A program made the position numbers and the translations under genes. Below are positions 21,011 through 32,092 of a stretch of 64,000 bases of DNA, in pieces (position 1 is the stretch's first letter; the number at the start of each line of letters is the position of its first letter). The notes below the pieces were generated by a model. The model did not search any database. It saw only the letters and a program-made list of their open reading frames with translations, and was not told where the DNA came from. The stretch spans positions 62,001-126,000 of the forward strand of contig SSNU01000054.1 of NCBI GenBank assembly GCA_012064415.1. Reading direction: 5' to 3'. The stretch is from Gyrodactylus bullatarudis. Taxonomy: Eukaryota > Platyhelminthes > Monogenea > Gyrodactylidea > Gyrodactylidae.

Positions 21011-23338
21011 TAATTTTTAAGTAAAGAAATACTAAACCTGTTTCTTCTTTTAAGGATAGACTGATGCAAGGCAAAAAACTAACGTCATGGACAATCTATT
21101 CTGAACACAGTTCCGTCAAGGATTGCTTGGTTCAAATTTTTCTATTAACTGAAAATTGTCCCATGAAAATTATCACACAATAGTCGTAGCCTAATCAATA
21201 ACATTGATTCTTTCAAGAAATCCTCTTGCTTAACTCCATTGATCTCATTTACAAGAAAATAAAGGCTTATTAACAAGATTGAGTAAAGTATCGATCTTGT
21301 TAACCATCCTTAATCAAGGTAATACTAACAATATTTATTATAATATAATAATATAGAAATGATGCAAGAAGAGTAAGGAAGTTTCTACTTGAGGAAAGTA
21401 ACAAATCTACCTTTGAATTTCATTTCTAAACTATTATTAAATTTGAGAAAAAAATGTTTCTTCTTAATCAAGAGTTGGAAATTAGTTCAATAATATTGAA
21501 TCAATATGAAGTTCTTTGATAAATTTTTCTTGAAAATGGCAAATTACTCCAACCTTCTATGATCAACTTCCAAATATCTGAATTCAATTTCAAACTATGT
21601 CAAAATTCTAGAAATTGCCTTATTTCATTGTAGTACTCGCAAAGATATATTTTTGATTTTCTGAAAATATTGAATTTTTTTTGTAAAAATACTAAATTCT
21701 AATCTTCATAAAAATGAAAAAGAAACTATTTGAAACAGTTATGAGAAGTCTTTATCTTTTGGAAAGTGAGAATTCATTCAAATGTTTACTATCGAATATC
21801 AAATATTAATTAACCGCCAACATCAAAGTCAAACTTTGCCAAAAAAAGAAGATTTTCTTTTTTTATCGTTTTGCACCAATAGAGGGAGAATGAAATCGAG
21901 AATTTTACATTTCGTGAACACGTTCACTCGCTGGAAGAGCTGTAGAAGTAAAGAAGAAAAAGAATGAGAGAGGAGACACACTTGGTGTTGTGTGAATTGT
22001 CTAAGTGATAGACTGTCTGAGAAAAAAAAGTATTATTATTACTATTGAAAATATTTTATCATAGACAAAATATTCGTTAAAAGATGAAGAAGACGAGTTA
22101 AAATAAATGAGAAAAAAACTAATTCACTTATAAATGTTTTAATGAAGAGGATAGTTTTCATTAATATTTCATTGAGAATTAAAACAAACAGCGAAGATAG
22201 TGAAATCCAATGACTTTTCATTGAAAAAGTTTTCAATGAGCTGGTTTTAAAAAAATACTACTCATTGAATATTTTTATAGATAAGAAATAATCGTCAAAT
22301 ATCAAGTTTTTTACAAATGACAAAGGCTAATTTTATAATAAGGAATTTTTCCATGATGGAAAAACCGATGAGAATAATGTAATCGCCATAGAATGAACAA
22401 GAATTAATGACCCCAAATTAAAAGTTAGACTTGTTAGACAAATTATGACTGGATATAATAAATTTGTACTTTTATTTTACGTCTGATTGTAAGAATATAC
22501 CAAGAGTTTTATTGACTTTTCGTAAAATTTAATGAATGTTTCAACTTGAAAAGTTTCGAGATTAAAACCAACATTCCTTCGGTTTCACACACACAGAAAA
22601 CGCAAGGTATGGCTTTGAAATGAACAGCCATATAATTTTTAAATTAGATCATATATGAATCAAATCTAATATCTTTAATGACGAATTTTAATCACAATTT
22701 CAAATTAAAGAGTCTTTAGTAAAGACTCTATAGTATAGAGTATTTTCAAGGTATGACGAATAACAAGGAGTTCATCTAGAAAAGTCAATATTCTTCGATC
22801 AAAATTAGCCAACTATGAAGATTTTTAACAAGATATTGAGGAATAATTTAATTTTATATATAAGCATTAAAAAATTGATACACAAGTAGGAAAAACTCAC
22901 TTTTGTAGAGATACTTGACATTTGATTAACAATGAAAATTTTTATTGAAGTTGAATTGTAAACTCTAATCCCTTGAATGTGGAAAAAATAAGATTGTCAA
23001 GATGCATATATCCAGAAAATGATAATTGATATTCAAATTAAGATTGAAAAGAGATATAGATTCCAAAAATAATGAATTTGGCTGCAGGATTAAAATCTTC
23101 AATAAGGCAAATCTCGGTGATAAATCTAAATAAATCTTGTTCCAGTAACTATTCTTGGTTAGATGTAATAAAATTCTTCACGGAATTTCATCACATTTGA
23201 GTGAAATCAACTTTATTGAGGCTAACTTTAAAAAATTTAGATTCGAAAAACGCAAAAATAACTGCGCTAAACAAAATGTTACTGACAAATGAGAGTTTTT
23301 TTGTTTGTTTAAGCTTTCTGTTAATTTAAAATTTATCG

Positions 23339-25255
23339 ATGGTTGATAACTCTACTAAAACGCCAAAGAAGAAGTCGTCCAAACATGACGAAAAGTATTA
23401 TAAAATAGTTTTATATCTCGATATTTTTTTAGAAAAATGAATGCTAATGAAACAAACCAGTCTATCACTGAGCTTGAGGAGAAAACTCCTGTGAAGAAAA
23501 TAGATATGTAACTCTTTTTCTCATAAAATAAGTAAATCTCTAGATACTTCAATAACGAAGATCAATTCATGTTCATTTTCAATAAAAGATGAAGCTATTG
23601 ATAGTTCCCAGGATTTAGCAGCGGAGACTGAATCCAAAAAGACTCCAAAGAAGAAGTCTCAAAAGGAGGACGCCAATCAATCTATTTCTGAACCACAATC
23701 GGTACCAAAGAAAAGAAAAAGGATGTCTTCTGAAAAGTAATTCACTTTTCAACTATTTGTTAATAGAAATTCTCAAGATGAGCCCACTTCTGAAATAGAA
23801 TCATCGCAGACCATGAAGAACGATGATGGTGTTCAGAATTCGGCAGTTAAGTCTGGATCCTTAAAGACTCCAAAGAGGAAGTCTCAAAATGAGGACGCCA
23901 AACAATCTATCTCTGAACCACAATCGGTATCAAAGAAAAGAAAAAGGATTTCTTCTGAAAAGTAATTCACTTTTCAATTATTTGTTAATAGAAATTCTCA
24001 AGATAATCCTACTCCAGCATCCGAATTATCGCAGACTACAAAGAACGATGATAGTGTTAAGAATTCAGCTGTTGAGTCTGATACTAAACCTATTTCCACC
24101 AAAAAGCGGTCGAAGAAGCAGCCTAAACACAAGGGTCGCAGAGAGTTTGTTTCTATTTAATTTATTTTTCACAGGCGTAATAAAATAAAAAAGATTGATC
24201 CTCTCGATGGAGAAAATTACAAGGAGAAAATAGAAAGCGTATTCAAGGATAAATTTCCGACTAATATCATGTGTACATCTTCAGAGGAAGAAGAAGATGA
24301 TGAGAATGACAACGAAGGAGTGGAAAAACTGGTCGACATTGAAGACAAAACCAAAAAGAAGCACGTTTATTCTAGAGCAGAGATGAAAGAAAATCTCAAA
24401 GAAATTAATGAAAGATTCGATCGAACTTTATTCATTGGCAATCTTCCCATGAATGTAGATAAGAAAGACATAAGAAGACTCATAAGGACACATGCTGAAA
24501 ATAAAAAGGTAAAAATTGAAATTGAAACTATCCGTTTTCGTGGGGGAGTTTCAAAGTCGGCCAGTACTTCAAAGGGGGCCAGAAAGAGGGCCACCATCCT
24601 CCGGGATATGGCGTCCAAGGATAATTACTCTCTGATGGCCTATGTAGTCCTCAAATCAAAAGTTCATGTCTCACTATTTTTCGAGCTAAATGGTAAAGCA
24701 TTCAAATTGCGCGAAAACTCATGTGAACGTCATCTCAGATTTGATGTTGCCTCACGAACTAGAGAGATTACAAACAAGAAAAATGTATTAGTTGTTGGCA
24801 ATCTACCCCTTGGCTCAACTGAAGATGAGTTATGGAGCCTTTTTGAGAAATTCGGTAAAATTTCAAAGATTCGACTCATCAGAGATGTCGCAACTGGTGC
24901 TGTTAAAGGTCTTGGCTTCATTGAATTTCTCCAATTTGAGAGTAGAGATGCTGCCCTATCCCACGAAGAAGCTATCACATACAAGAATCGAACCCTTCGC
25001 ATCAGTAAATACAAACCGATAACCAAGAATATTCTAAAGTTATCCAAGCCTACTCAAGTAAAAACCAAGAAACAAGAATCAAACAGTTCCAAGGATAAAC
25101 TCAGAAAGAGGCCCAAGAAGAAGAGACGAATTCTACCCTCGAATGCCATGAAATCTCAAATTATCCGACTCAAGGTTGACAGGTACAAAAAAAAGGTGAT
25201 GAACTCAGACTCAGTGGAGAGAAAAACAGAAAAGGCAATGACTAAAAATGAATAA
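23339..25255 (+). CDS. RBM34/Nop12-like nucleolar RNA-binding protein, two RRMs
   Basis: Six exons join in frame: 23339-23394, 23433-23507, 23605-23736, 23767-23961, 23992-24144 and 24175-25255 (1692 nt, 563 residues). The N-terminal ~200 residues are Lys/Ser/Glu-rich with repeated TPKKKSQ and VPKKRKR-type basic motifs, likely nuclear or nucleolar targeting. RRM1 (about 287-385) starts RTLFIGNLP and has the long insert usual for RBM34. RRM2 (about 409-490) starts NVLVVGNLP and has KGLGFIEF. The C-terminus is basic. RBM34 and yeast Nop12 act in large ribosomal subunit maturation; that role is inferred from the family. Introns are 38, 97, 30, 30 and 30 nt. The second intron boundary (23508-23604) is the only phase-compatible choice I found. 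Exons 3-5 are tandem copies. Confidence 0.85.
23639..24088 (+). repeat. 225-bp intragenic tandem duplication covering exon, 30-nt intron and exon
   Basis: The unit starting at AAGACTCCAAAGA recurs 225 bp later (23639 and 23864). It includes exon sequence (GAGGACGCCAA, TCTGAACCACAATCGGTA), the whole intron GTAATTCACTTTTCAA through TTGTTAATAG and the start of the next exon (AAATTCTCAAGAT). The two intron copies (23737-23766 and 23962-23991) differ at one position. Because 225 is divisible by three and the intron came along, the frame is kept. Confidence 0.85.
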
Positions 25256-25290
25256 AGTTTATTTAAATACAAAACTTTGACTTAGAAAAA

Positions 25291-25825
25291 TTATGATTTA
25301 AGTAAATTAGAAAAGAGAACTGCAAAAGTCATGAGAAAAATGGCCATGTTGAGTCTACACGAGGAACAAGGCAAATTAACTCTGTCGTAAAACTTTGAAT
25401 TATGCTTTTTGCACAGGGCAGAACTCGGAGGTTCACAGATTCCAGGGTGACTCATATACTTGCCTGAAGGAATCATATCGTTACCTGCTGTCCAGAGACA
25501 ATCTGGGTCGCCCAACTCTTCGCCATTTGTCACACCATCGGTGTCACTATCCATTTTACACAGTTTTTCAGTCCATGCCTAAATTATAATAATGAGTTTG
25601 AATAGGAATTACAAATTCATTGTCACGAAAATCCACGCCAAATTGATTGAGGGGTGTCAATTTTTCATTGGTCTCTATCACTGCGTGTCCAGAGGCACCC
25701 CAAGGGGTTCCATCACAGGGATTTTGAACAAACTTACCATTCGGTATCAAAAGGTATGACTTTAAACGACTCTCAACATTCAAGAGTAACCCAGGAACAA
25801 CAAGGAAGAGTATGAAACCTTTCAT
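25291..25825 (-). CDS. temptin-like secreted/GPI-type protein
   Basis: Two exons, 25825-25613 and 25578-25291, are split by a 34-nt phase-0 intron (166 residues). A signal peptide is likely (MKGFILFLVVPGLLL). The mature part has NPCDGTPWGASGHA, the junction DFRDNEF/AWTEKLC, MDSDTDGVTNGEELGDP, DCLWTAG and SHPGICEPP. This is the temptin Cys-rich domain with its DxDxDGxTNGEELGDP calcium-type loop. Temptin was described as a water-borne attraction pheromone component in sea slugs; related domains occur in several invertebrates. The C-terminus ends in a hydrophobic stretch (NMAIFLMTFAVLF) with little after it, as in GPI-anchor signals, so membrane attachment is likely. The gene is convergent with the RBM34-like gene, with 35 bp between stop codons, so the 3' UTRs probably overlap. 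Confidence 0.8.
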
Positions 25826-27464
25826 AATTTAAAGTGAGTTTATTCAATATTCAACTTAAATACTTCTTGATTCTTTTAATATGTTAATTGAGTTTACTTT
25901 GTATGATACAAGAAAAACACAGCTGCTGCTATTCAATTTATTTTCACTAGCATTTCTTCCATTCACTATTCAGGTTTATTTTTAGATTCTTGATAGATTC
26001 TTAATCAGAATAACTGTATAATAAATATTTAAACGAATATATCATCGATCTACTTTAAAGTAAGTACATTATCATTAAAATTACATTTCTGTTGTACTTG
26101 TCTAACCAATGGTTAATAACCATAGAATTTATAAAAAACTTTAATTCTTATAATATAGCATTAAATATGATCTCGATCAATCAAGAAATTATAATTTCTT
26201 AATGACCTTGGCGCAAAATAAGAACGATTCTCAATAAATTTAAATACAATAAAACGTGAATAATATAATAACTTAAGGCGCCCGATAAAAATTAAGCAAT
26301 AATAATCTCATTGTCTGATATTTTATTTTATCTGTAATATTAGATATCTTAAATGTTACAATGCAACAGTGTTACAATGATTGAGAACAATCAAAAGTTC
26401 ACGGTTTAAATCCTAATAGTTTTCTTGCAAAATTAATCAATTTTTGTGTTTATTCTTCAAGTCCGGGAGAACTATCAATTCAAATCTGATGTTTTGGTAA
26501 TATTTTTGATCCAAATTACAGCAGATAGGGTTGCTTATTTTATCTTTTATCTATGATCCTGAGAAATGGGTTTTCAAAAAAATCACAAAGAAAGTTGAAA
26601 TAAAATCTTTTGTTTAAAACGTTTTCTTGAAAACACATTACTCAAATTACTAGATGAAGAGCTGCAACCACCCTAACGCTATCTGCTAAAGTCAGAAAGA
26701 TAGCGAATATTTTGGATCTAATTTTTTCCATCATACAACTTTAGATCAGATTGTTCTTTGTTAAAAAAACGTATCAATTTTTTGTCATTTAAAATTGCAA
26801 AAGGTAAAAAAACAAAACCAAATTTTAATCAATCACACTTTTATTGTGATGCAACCATCAAAAATGCGTGTTCATTCAAAGGAGTCTAAATATCACCACA
26901 GTTATCTATACACGTTGAATGGATATCGTTTACACTTTTTCATTCATAAAAATATTAAGAATTATAACAAATATATTCGTGAATTTTAACCTTTTTCATT
27001 GTCTGTTGTCAAAATGATAATGCATTTTTTTGTTTTACATTTGCATTTTGGTCTAGTTTATTCAACTTCAAATTTATCAAGTGTTTTTAAATATTAAAAA
27101 AATCCAGTATATGAAATTATAAGAAAAGGAAGTCTGTTTTTAATTTCTATTAAAATAGATCATATCGTTATTCGCTCTAGATTTTTTTGGTTATTTCTAA
27201 ATACTCCAAGTGTTACCTCCCAAAGTGACGAAATTCAAAGTTCTAGTTCGCCTAATTTAACGTTGGATTTACGAATCTTTTTTTTTGAAAATGGAGCTTA
27301 TCTCACAATGAATTTCAGTTTTAGAAATCTTTACTACGTTAAGATTGAAATTAACAATAGTCAGTTTAAAAGGTTATAGAATTTTGAGATTTTGTAAAAT
27401 ATAAAAAAATTTCATTCACTTTAGAGATAAGAATCAAGTATATTGGTCTATGGATATTTATTAA

Positions 27465-27909
27465 GGTGATTCCGGTACATTTCCCTAATGCTATTATTAT
27501 TATATTTTAACATCTTGTATTACTATTATTGAATATATAGGCATTAGAGAAATCTGTCGCCATAAAAATGTGAGAACAATGCAGTTAAATTTCACGCTAT
27601 TTAACACTACCAGGTACACTGAGAAGATCATAAAAATGAAATTGTAAGATATATTATTACGCTATTTCCGATGTAACTTCTACATCTTTTGCCTGGTGTA
27701 AGGGGGAAAAACACTTCTTATTGAAATTGAGAACAATATTGCTTATCAGCGTATACGGAAGTTACTAATACAGTGCCAATATTTTAATAACTTTATTTTA
27801 TAACTTGAATTAACATTTTTCCTATTGTAGACTATATGAGAATTTACATTTTTTTCAACCGTAAAATTTCTACCTAATCAATTGGAATTTTTCTATTAAA
27901 TCACCTTAG
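27465..27909. mobile_element. MITE-like element with TAAGGTGATT termini
   Basis: A sequence of about 445 bp starts TAAGGTGATT and ends AATCACCTTA, giving 10-bp terminal inverted repeats. There is no coding capacity. The flanks are too AT-rich to define a target duplication. It is listed on terminal symmetry only, because I saw no second copy in the window. Confidence 0.4.
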
Positions 27910-28539
27910 TTTTGATCAAAGCCTCAGTCAAAGGAGACTTTAAGGCTAGGGAACATTCTCCTTTTTTAGAAAAAAATAAGAATATTAATAGGAGAAAAAT
28001 ATGGTAATTTTTGAATTTCGAGTTGGCGCCATTTTTTTGAAACTTGAAAATCAATGAAATTTTGAGTATAATCAAACATCTGTAAAAACTCTAAGGTATA
28101 GCAATAATTGGTTTACTTCTCAATTTTGATCCCTGATAGCCTCTTCCAATCAATAAAAATGTCAGCTCAAAGTTCGAAAATATTATAAATATTAATTATA
28201 AATTTTTTTTAAATCTGAAAATCAAAATCTGGTCATTTCTAAAATTTCGATTTGACGCCAAAATCCGATTGTTCACACTTTGAACTGAAATTTGATTTGA
28301 AAGTGGGAGAATGGGCAAAAGATTAGAGCTAGACAAGCAAGCCGATTTTAATTTTCAAAATATTTTAATTTTAGAAATTTCATTGATTTTTAAGGAGTGA
28401 AAATGATCAAGAAATCGAGATCCAACTCCCAAACGGTAATAGGATCAATCCTCAGATCAGATTCACCATAAATGATTTTCTTGTCTAATTCTGATTCTTA
28501 AAAACTTCTTTTGATCGCCATTCCACTTTAAAATCAATA

Positions 28540-28740
28540 AAAAAATTTTAGGTTCAAAATGGGTTTTTGGCGCCAAATCAAAGTTTGAAAATTGACCATA
28601 TTTTTATTAAAAAATAAGTTTTTCTCTCTAAATGGTAAAAGTAGACAACATGATTTTGATTCTCTAACGTTTTAAAATACATTCGAATTCTTGATGAGAA
28701 AATTTTGCTTTTTTTATTCCCTACTTTATATAGAAATAGT
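28540..28740 (+). repeat. dispersed repeat family R2
   Basis: The block with GGCGCCAAATCAAA, CCATATTTTT, GTAGACAACATGA and ATTCGAATTCTTGATGA matches 2390-2540, which lies at the edge of an exon of the MITF-like gene. The sequence just upstream (28000-28300) holds inverted versions of the GGCGCCA segment, so the element probably folds back on itself. Confidence 0.5.
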
Positions 28741-28799
28741 TTTTATTTAACAATACATATGTTAAATCTGTATACATAAATGATTCTTCATATTATTCT

Positions 28800-29060
28800 G
28801 AGTACATTAATTTGTTCTTGAGTTCTTTTTTGAACTTAATTAAGCTTAGGTTTTTAATGGATCTATTGAGATTTTTAAATATTTTTTTACATTTATTAAA
28901 TATTGCCAGCTTTTTTAGGTTGCTAAATTCTGGAATATTATAACGCAATCCTTGACGGTTAGAGTTTTCTATGGGGGATGATTTGGTAAGAGTTATTGAT
29001 TTTAGTTCTCTTCTAAGTCTAAGAGAGTTGCTCGGAGAAATATTATATCAATCAGCTCTG
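28800..29060 (-). pseudogene. relic of a LINE reverse transcriptase C-terminus
   Basis: The minus strand reads a broken frame with LRLRRELKSI, GLRYNIPEFSN, FKNLNRSIKNLSLIKFKKEL and KNKL. The pattern of a basic loop followed by IKN, SL, FKKxLK resembles the C-terminal end of CR1/jockey-type LINE proteins (their NSLP, IKN, FKKxLK motif). No RT core remains. The family assignment is tentative. Confidence 0.4.
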
Positions 29061-32000
29061 ATAATTGTCTTCAACTATTCCCTATTTTTTTGATATTAAA
29101 CTTATCGTGAGGTGCAGGGCGATTATTCAAAGTGAAAAATTACACAGGTCCAAACAATATCACATAATCTACAATTTATAATTCAGGCTAAACAAATCTC
29201 AAAAATACCAAATAGTCATGATTGGGGAAATTAGTTTTTCATCTACTTATTAGTAGATGGTAAATCCAATAGAAAATCAACTTGCATATACGGAATAAAA
29301 AGAATTCTTATGAAATAGAATCCCGTTAGAATCTCATTTAGAATCATTTCATTTCAATTTTGCGTCTTTTACTCGATTGGCTTTCTCATTGTCTCGATAG
29401 GGTTAACTGACTTGAGCTGAAAGAATTTTTTTTTTGAATTCGAATCGTCAACTTGAACGAAATAAAGAGAATCTATTGAGTGCTGATAATTTTTTCAATA
29501 TTAAATAAATTACTTACAAACAGAACAGGCAGTGTTTTCTAAACAGCCCTAATTTTAGATTTTATCAGGAGATAAGAAAATATAATAAAAAGTATTTCTT
29601 CATCCCTCTGCCTAGAAAAGAACTCAAACAGCATTGAATAATTTTTATTTTATATTTCTGAGCAGAATAACAAAAACTTGGTTAGTCTCTAGCTTGTACA
29701 GTAGTAGTGGGCACGGACACAGAAAAAAGGCTTATATTGACACATTAGCAGTGAGGAAATACAGCAAAAAAAAACACAAAAAATTGTCATCAGAGCTTTT
29801 TTTATAGGAATCTATGGAAACTTTAGGGGACAATAATAATAAACTACAATTACAGTAGTAAGTTTTGTAAATAACACTCATTTGCCTCTCTGTATTTATA
29901 TGAAAAAAGAATAAATACAAAATTCTGTATGCTCTAAGAAGAAGGAAAACAATTTCGTTCTCTTTATTTTCTGATGATTAATGACAGTTGAGGGAAAGAG
30001 AATTATTAAAAATAATTTCACTGTGCATTTGTTCTGCTAGGAAAGTTTATTACAGCTGGACAAGATGTTTTGCTAAACTCTTTACAGCAATGAAATCACG
30101 ATTTTTAAACAATTTCTAGAAGCATCTGGATTGGCATTTATTAAATTGAGAAGCTGAAAACAAAAATCTAGAAGTGTCCGAGAAACTACTCAAGGATTCA
30201 TCATTAATTTACATCATCACCTAATAATTAGTCTAAATTAACCCTTTCAGGTCCGAGTCTATTTGATTACTTTAGAGATTGAATATGAGTGCTTACATTT
30301 CTGATAGAATTTAGTACTCAGATCATGTTTTGCATATTTATAAACCGTAAAAGTCATCCTTTATTATGGCATTGCCCATTTTTTCCTCTACATCTCACGG
30401 ACATGATAAAACAACGAAATTTACCCCGGAGGTCCTCTTAATGATTATTATTTTTGAAAAAAACTTAAGAAACTCATTGAATGGACAAGATTTTAGTGAT
30501 TGTGTGGTAAAAATTCATTGAAAATAGAGCAGAACTTTCTGAGACTTTTTCATGTATATTTTCCTATCTACTTTCAAGCAACCGCAATAGTAATAAAAGT
30601 TATTACATTTTTAATAATTTCTTCCGTAAAAGATATTTCGACAATATTGCTTTTAAATCGAGTATTTTATTAAAAATAATGCACAAATTTTCTCAGATTA
30701 GTTTTAGGAAATACGTGTTTAATATTTTTTGATATTCTCACAAAACCAATTTACCGAGTTCAATTCAAACTCATCATCAGAAAGTGTCTTGGTCCATTTA
30801 GCTATAATGAATATCAACCTAATCCCTAGTTTTGGCCAAAAAGAATATCGCCAAGACGACTCAATACGACTAACGGATTATCAACTTAGATTTGGCCTTA
30901 AAATTTTGATTATAATACTAAACGTAACCGAGAAAACACAAGACCCAACTTTAATTTTTAATGATATATGTTCCATACGAATTGTATAATGCCATTTGAC
31001 AGTCTTATGACACAAAAGCTAAAAACGAACAATACTCTTTATTGTATTTTTAGCCATCATTAGTTTGTAGCCATATCAGTTGTTTTTCTTGATCATTACT
31101 ACTTGAGTAATGATACAATAGCACATATATTATTCTTGAAATTTTTGCAAATATTTTATAGGTGATAGACAAGTCTGAGTCATTGAATTTAATATTAAAT
31201 AGATGATCTATCTAAGTGTATTACAGATCAAAACGAAAATATATCACAACATTTCTCAACCCCAATTCAAAAAATTGCCTGATTCTTCATCGTGGTATCC
31301 AAAGGATAAAGTTTTTCTTGACTTTCCGGAGAAAAAAATATCTATCAACTAGCCTCAGATTCATGAGGATTGTTAGAGAACGTGTCGAGTTATTTTTAAA
31401 AAATTTTGAGTTTGTTTCGCAAAAGGATCACTCTGCGATATTACAACTATTGCCAAGTTGGTATCTTCAACAGCTCTTGCCTCATCCATCCATACATCTC
31501 AATGACTATTGTTACTCTTGGATATACCAGTTGGGAATAGAGCATACATTGTATATATTCATATATATATGAATATACTTTGTATGTATCCTAAAAATCC
31601 ATTTGGTCTATCAATGAACAGTAGACTGAAATTTCAAGTTTGGGCGGGAGTGGAGTAAGCACTACGCAAGGACTGCAATGAAATACAAGAACAAAAAAAG
31701 AGTTCATTTGGTCAGATGATGAGAAGTCCTCTTCTCTACACCTATATAGTGATAAAGTATAAGAATAATATTTCTACTTTGGGCTGCCCTCTGATTCGTC
31801 AATCTACCAGCTGTAATCAAGACAACTCATTGGCTCATTCACATTGGCTGTGTGTTTTTTCACAACATGATTGTATGTTTTTTTTCATTTAATTTAAAAA
31901 CAAAACTGAATTATAAAAAAACTTAATAAAGTAATATATATATATATAACATTACATATTTATATTCATTTGTGTGCGACCATTCTATCTCTTTTTTTTG

Positions 32001-32092
32001 ATTACAAAAGATATCAATTCAACTCAAATCAGTTGTGAAGAAAAACACAAGAACTTTCAATTCTCGAACATGGATTATTATAATTAGCGAGG

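Larger units (their letters stand above)
12534..23338. other. 10.8-kb interval without a confident gene
   Basis: I could not place upstream exons of the MITF-like gene here, although they probably lie in this interval or beyond the downstream gene. It holds one copy of repeat R1 (12812-12960), a hammerhead relic (13905-13960), Penelope-like tails and fragments (15440-15620, 16385-16560, 17199-18390), a long palindrome (19114-19135) and a possible LTR-element relic (20855-21010). Short frames of 60-115 codons have no recognisable domain. Confidence 0.5.
25826..32092. other. 6.3-kb interval without a confident gene
   Basis: AT-rich sequence between the temptin-like gene and the T-box gene. It holds a MITE-like element (27465-27909), inverted repeat sequence with GGCGCCA boxes (27950-28740, part of family R2), a LINE C-terminal relic (28800-29060), a block shared with 5.5-5.65 kb (26500-26700) and a fragment of R1 (31290-31400). 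Open frames at 30729-30989 and 31216-31572 look like chance or repeat frames. The 200 bp before the T-box ATG are the likely promoter and 5' UTR but show no site that I can name. Confidence 0.5.

Noticed and set aside
30729..31572. Two plus-strand frames of 86 and 118 codons
   Set aside because: The second overlaps repeat R1 sequence; the first has no domain. Neither has gene-like context.
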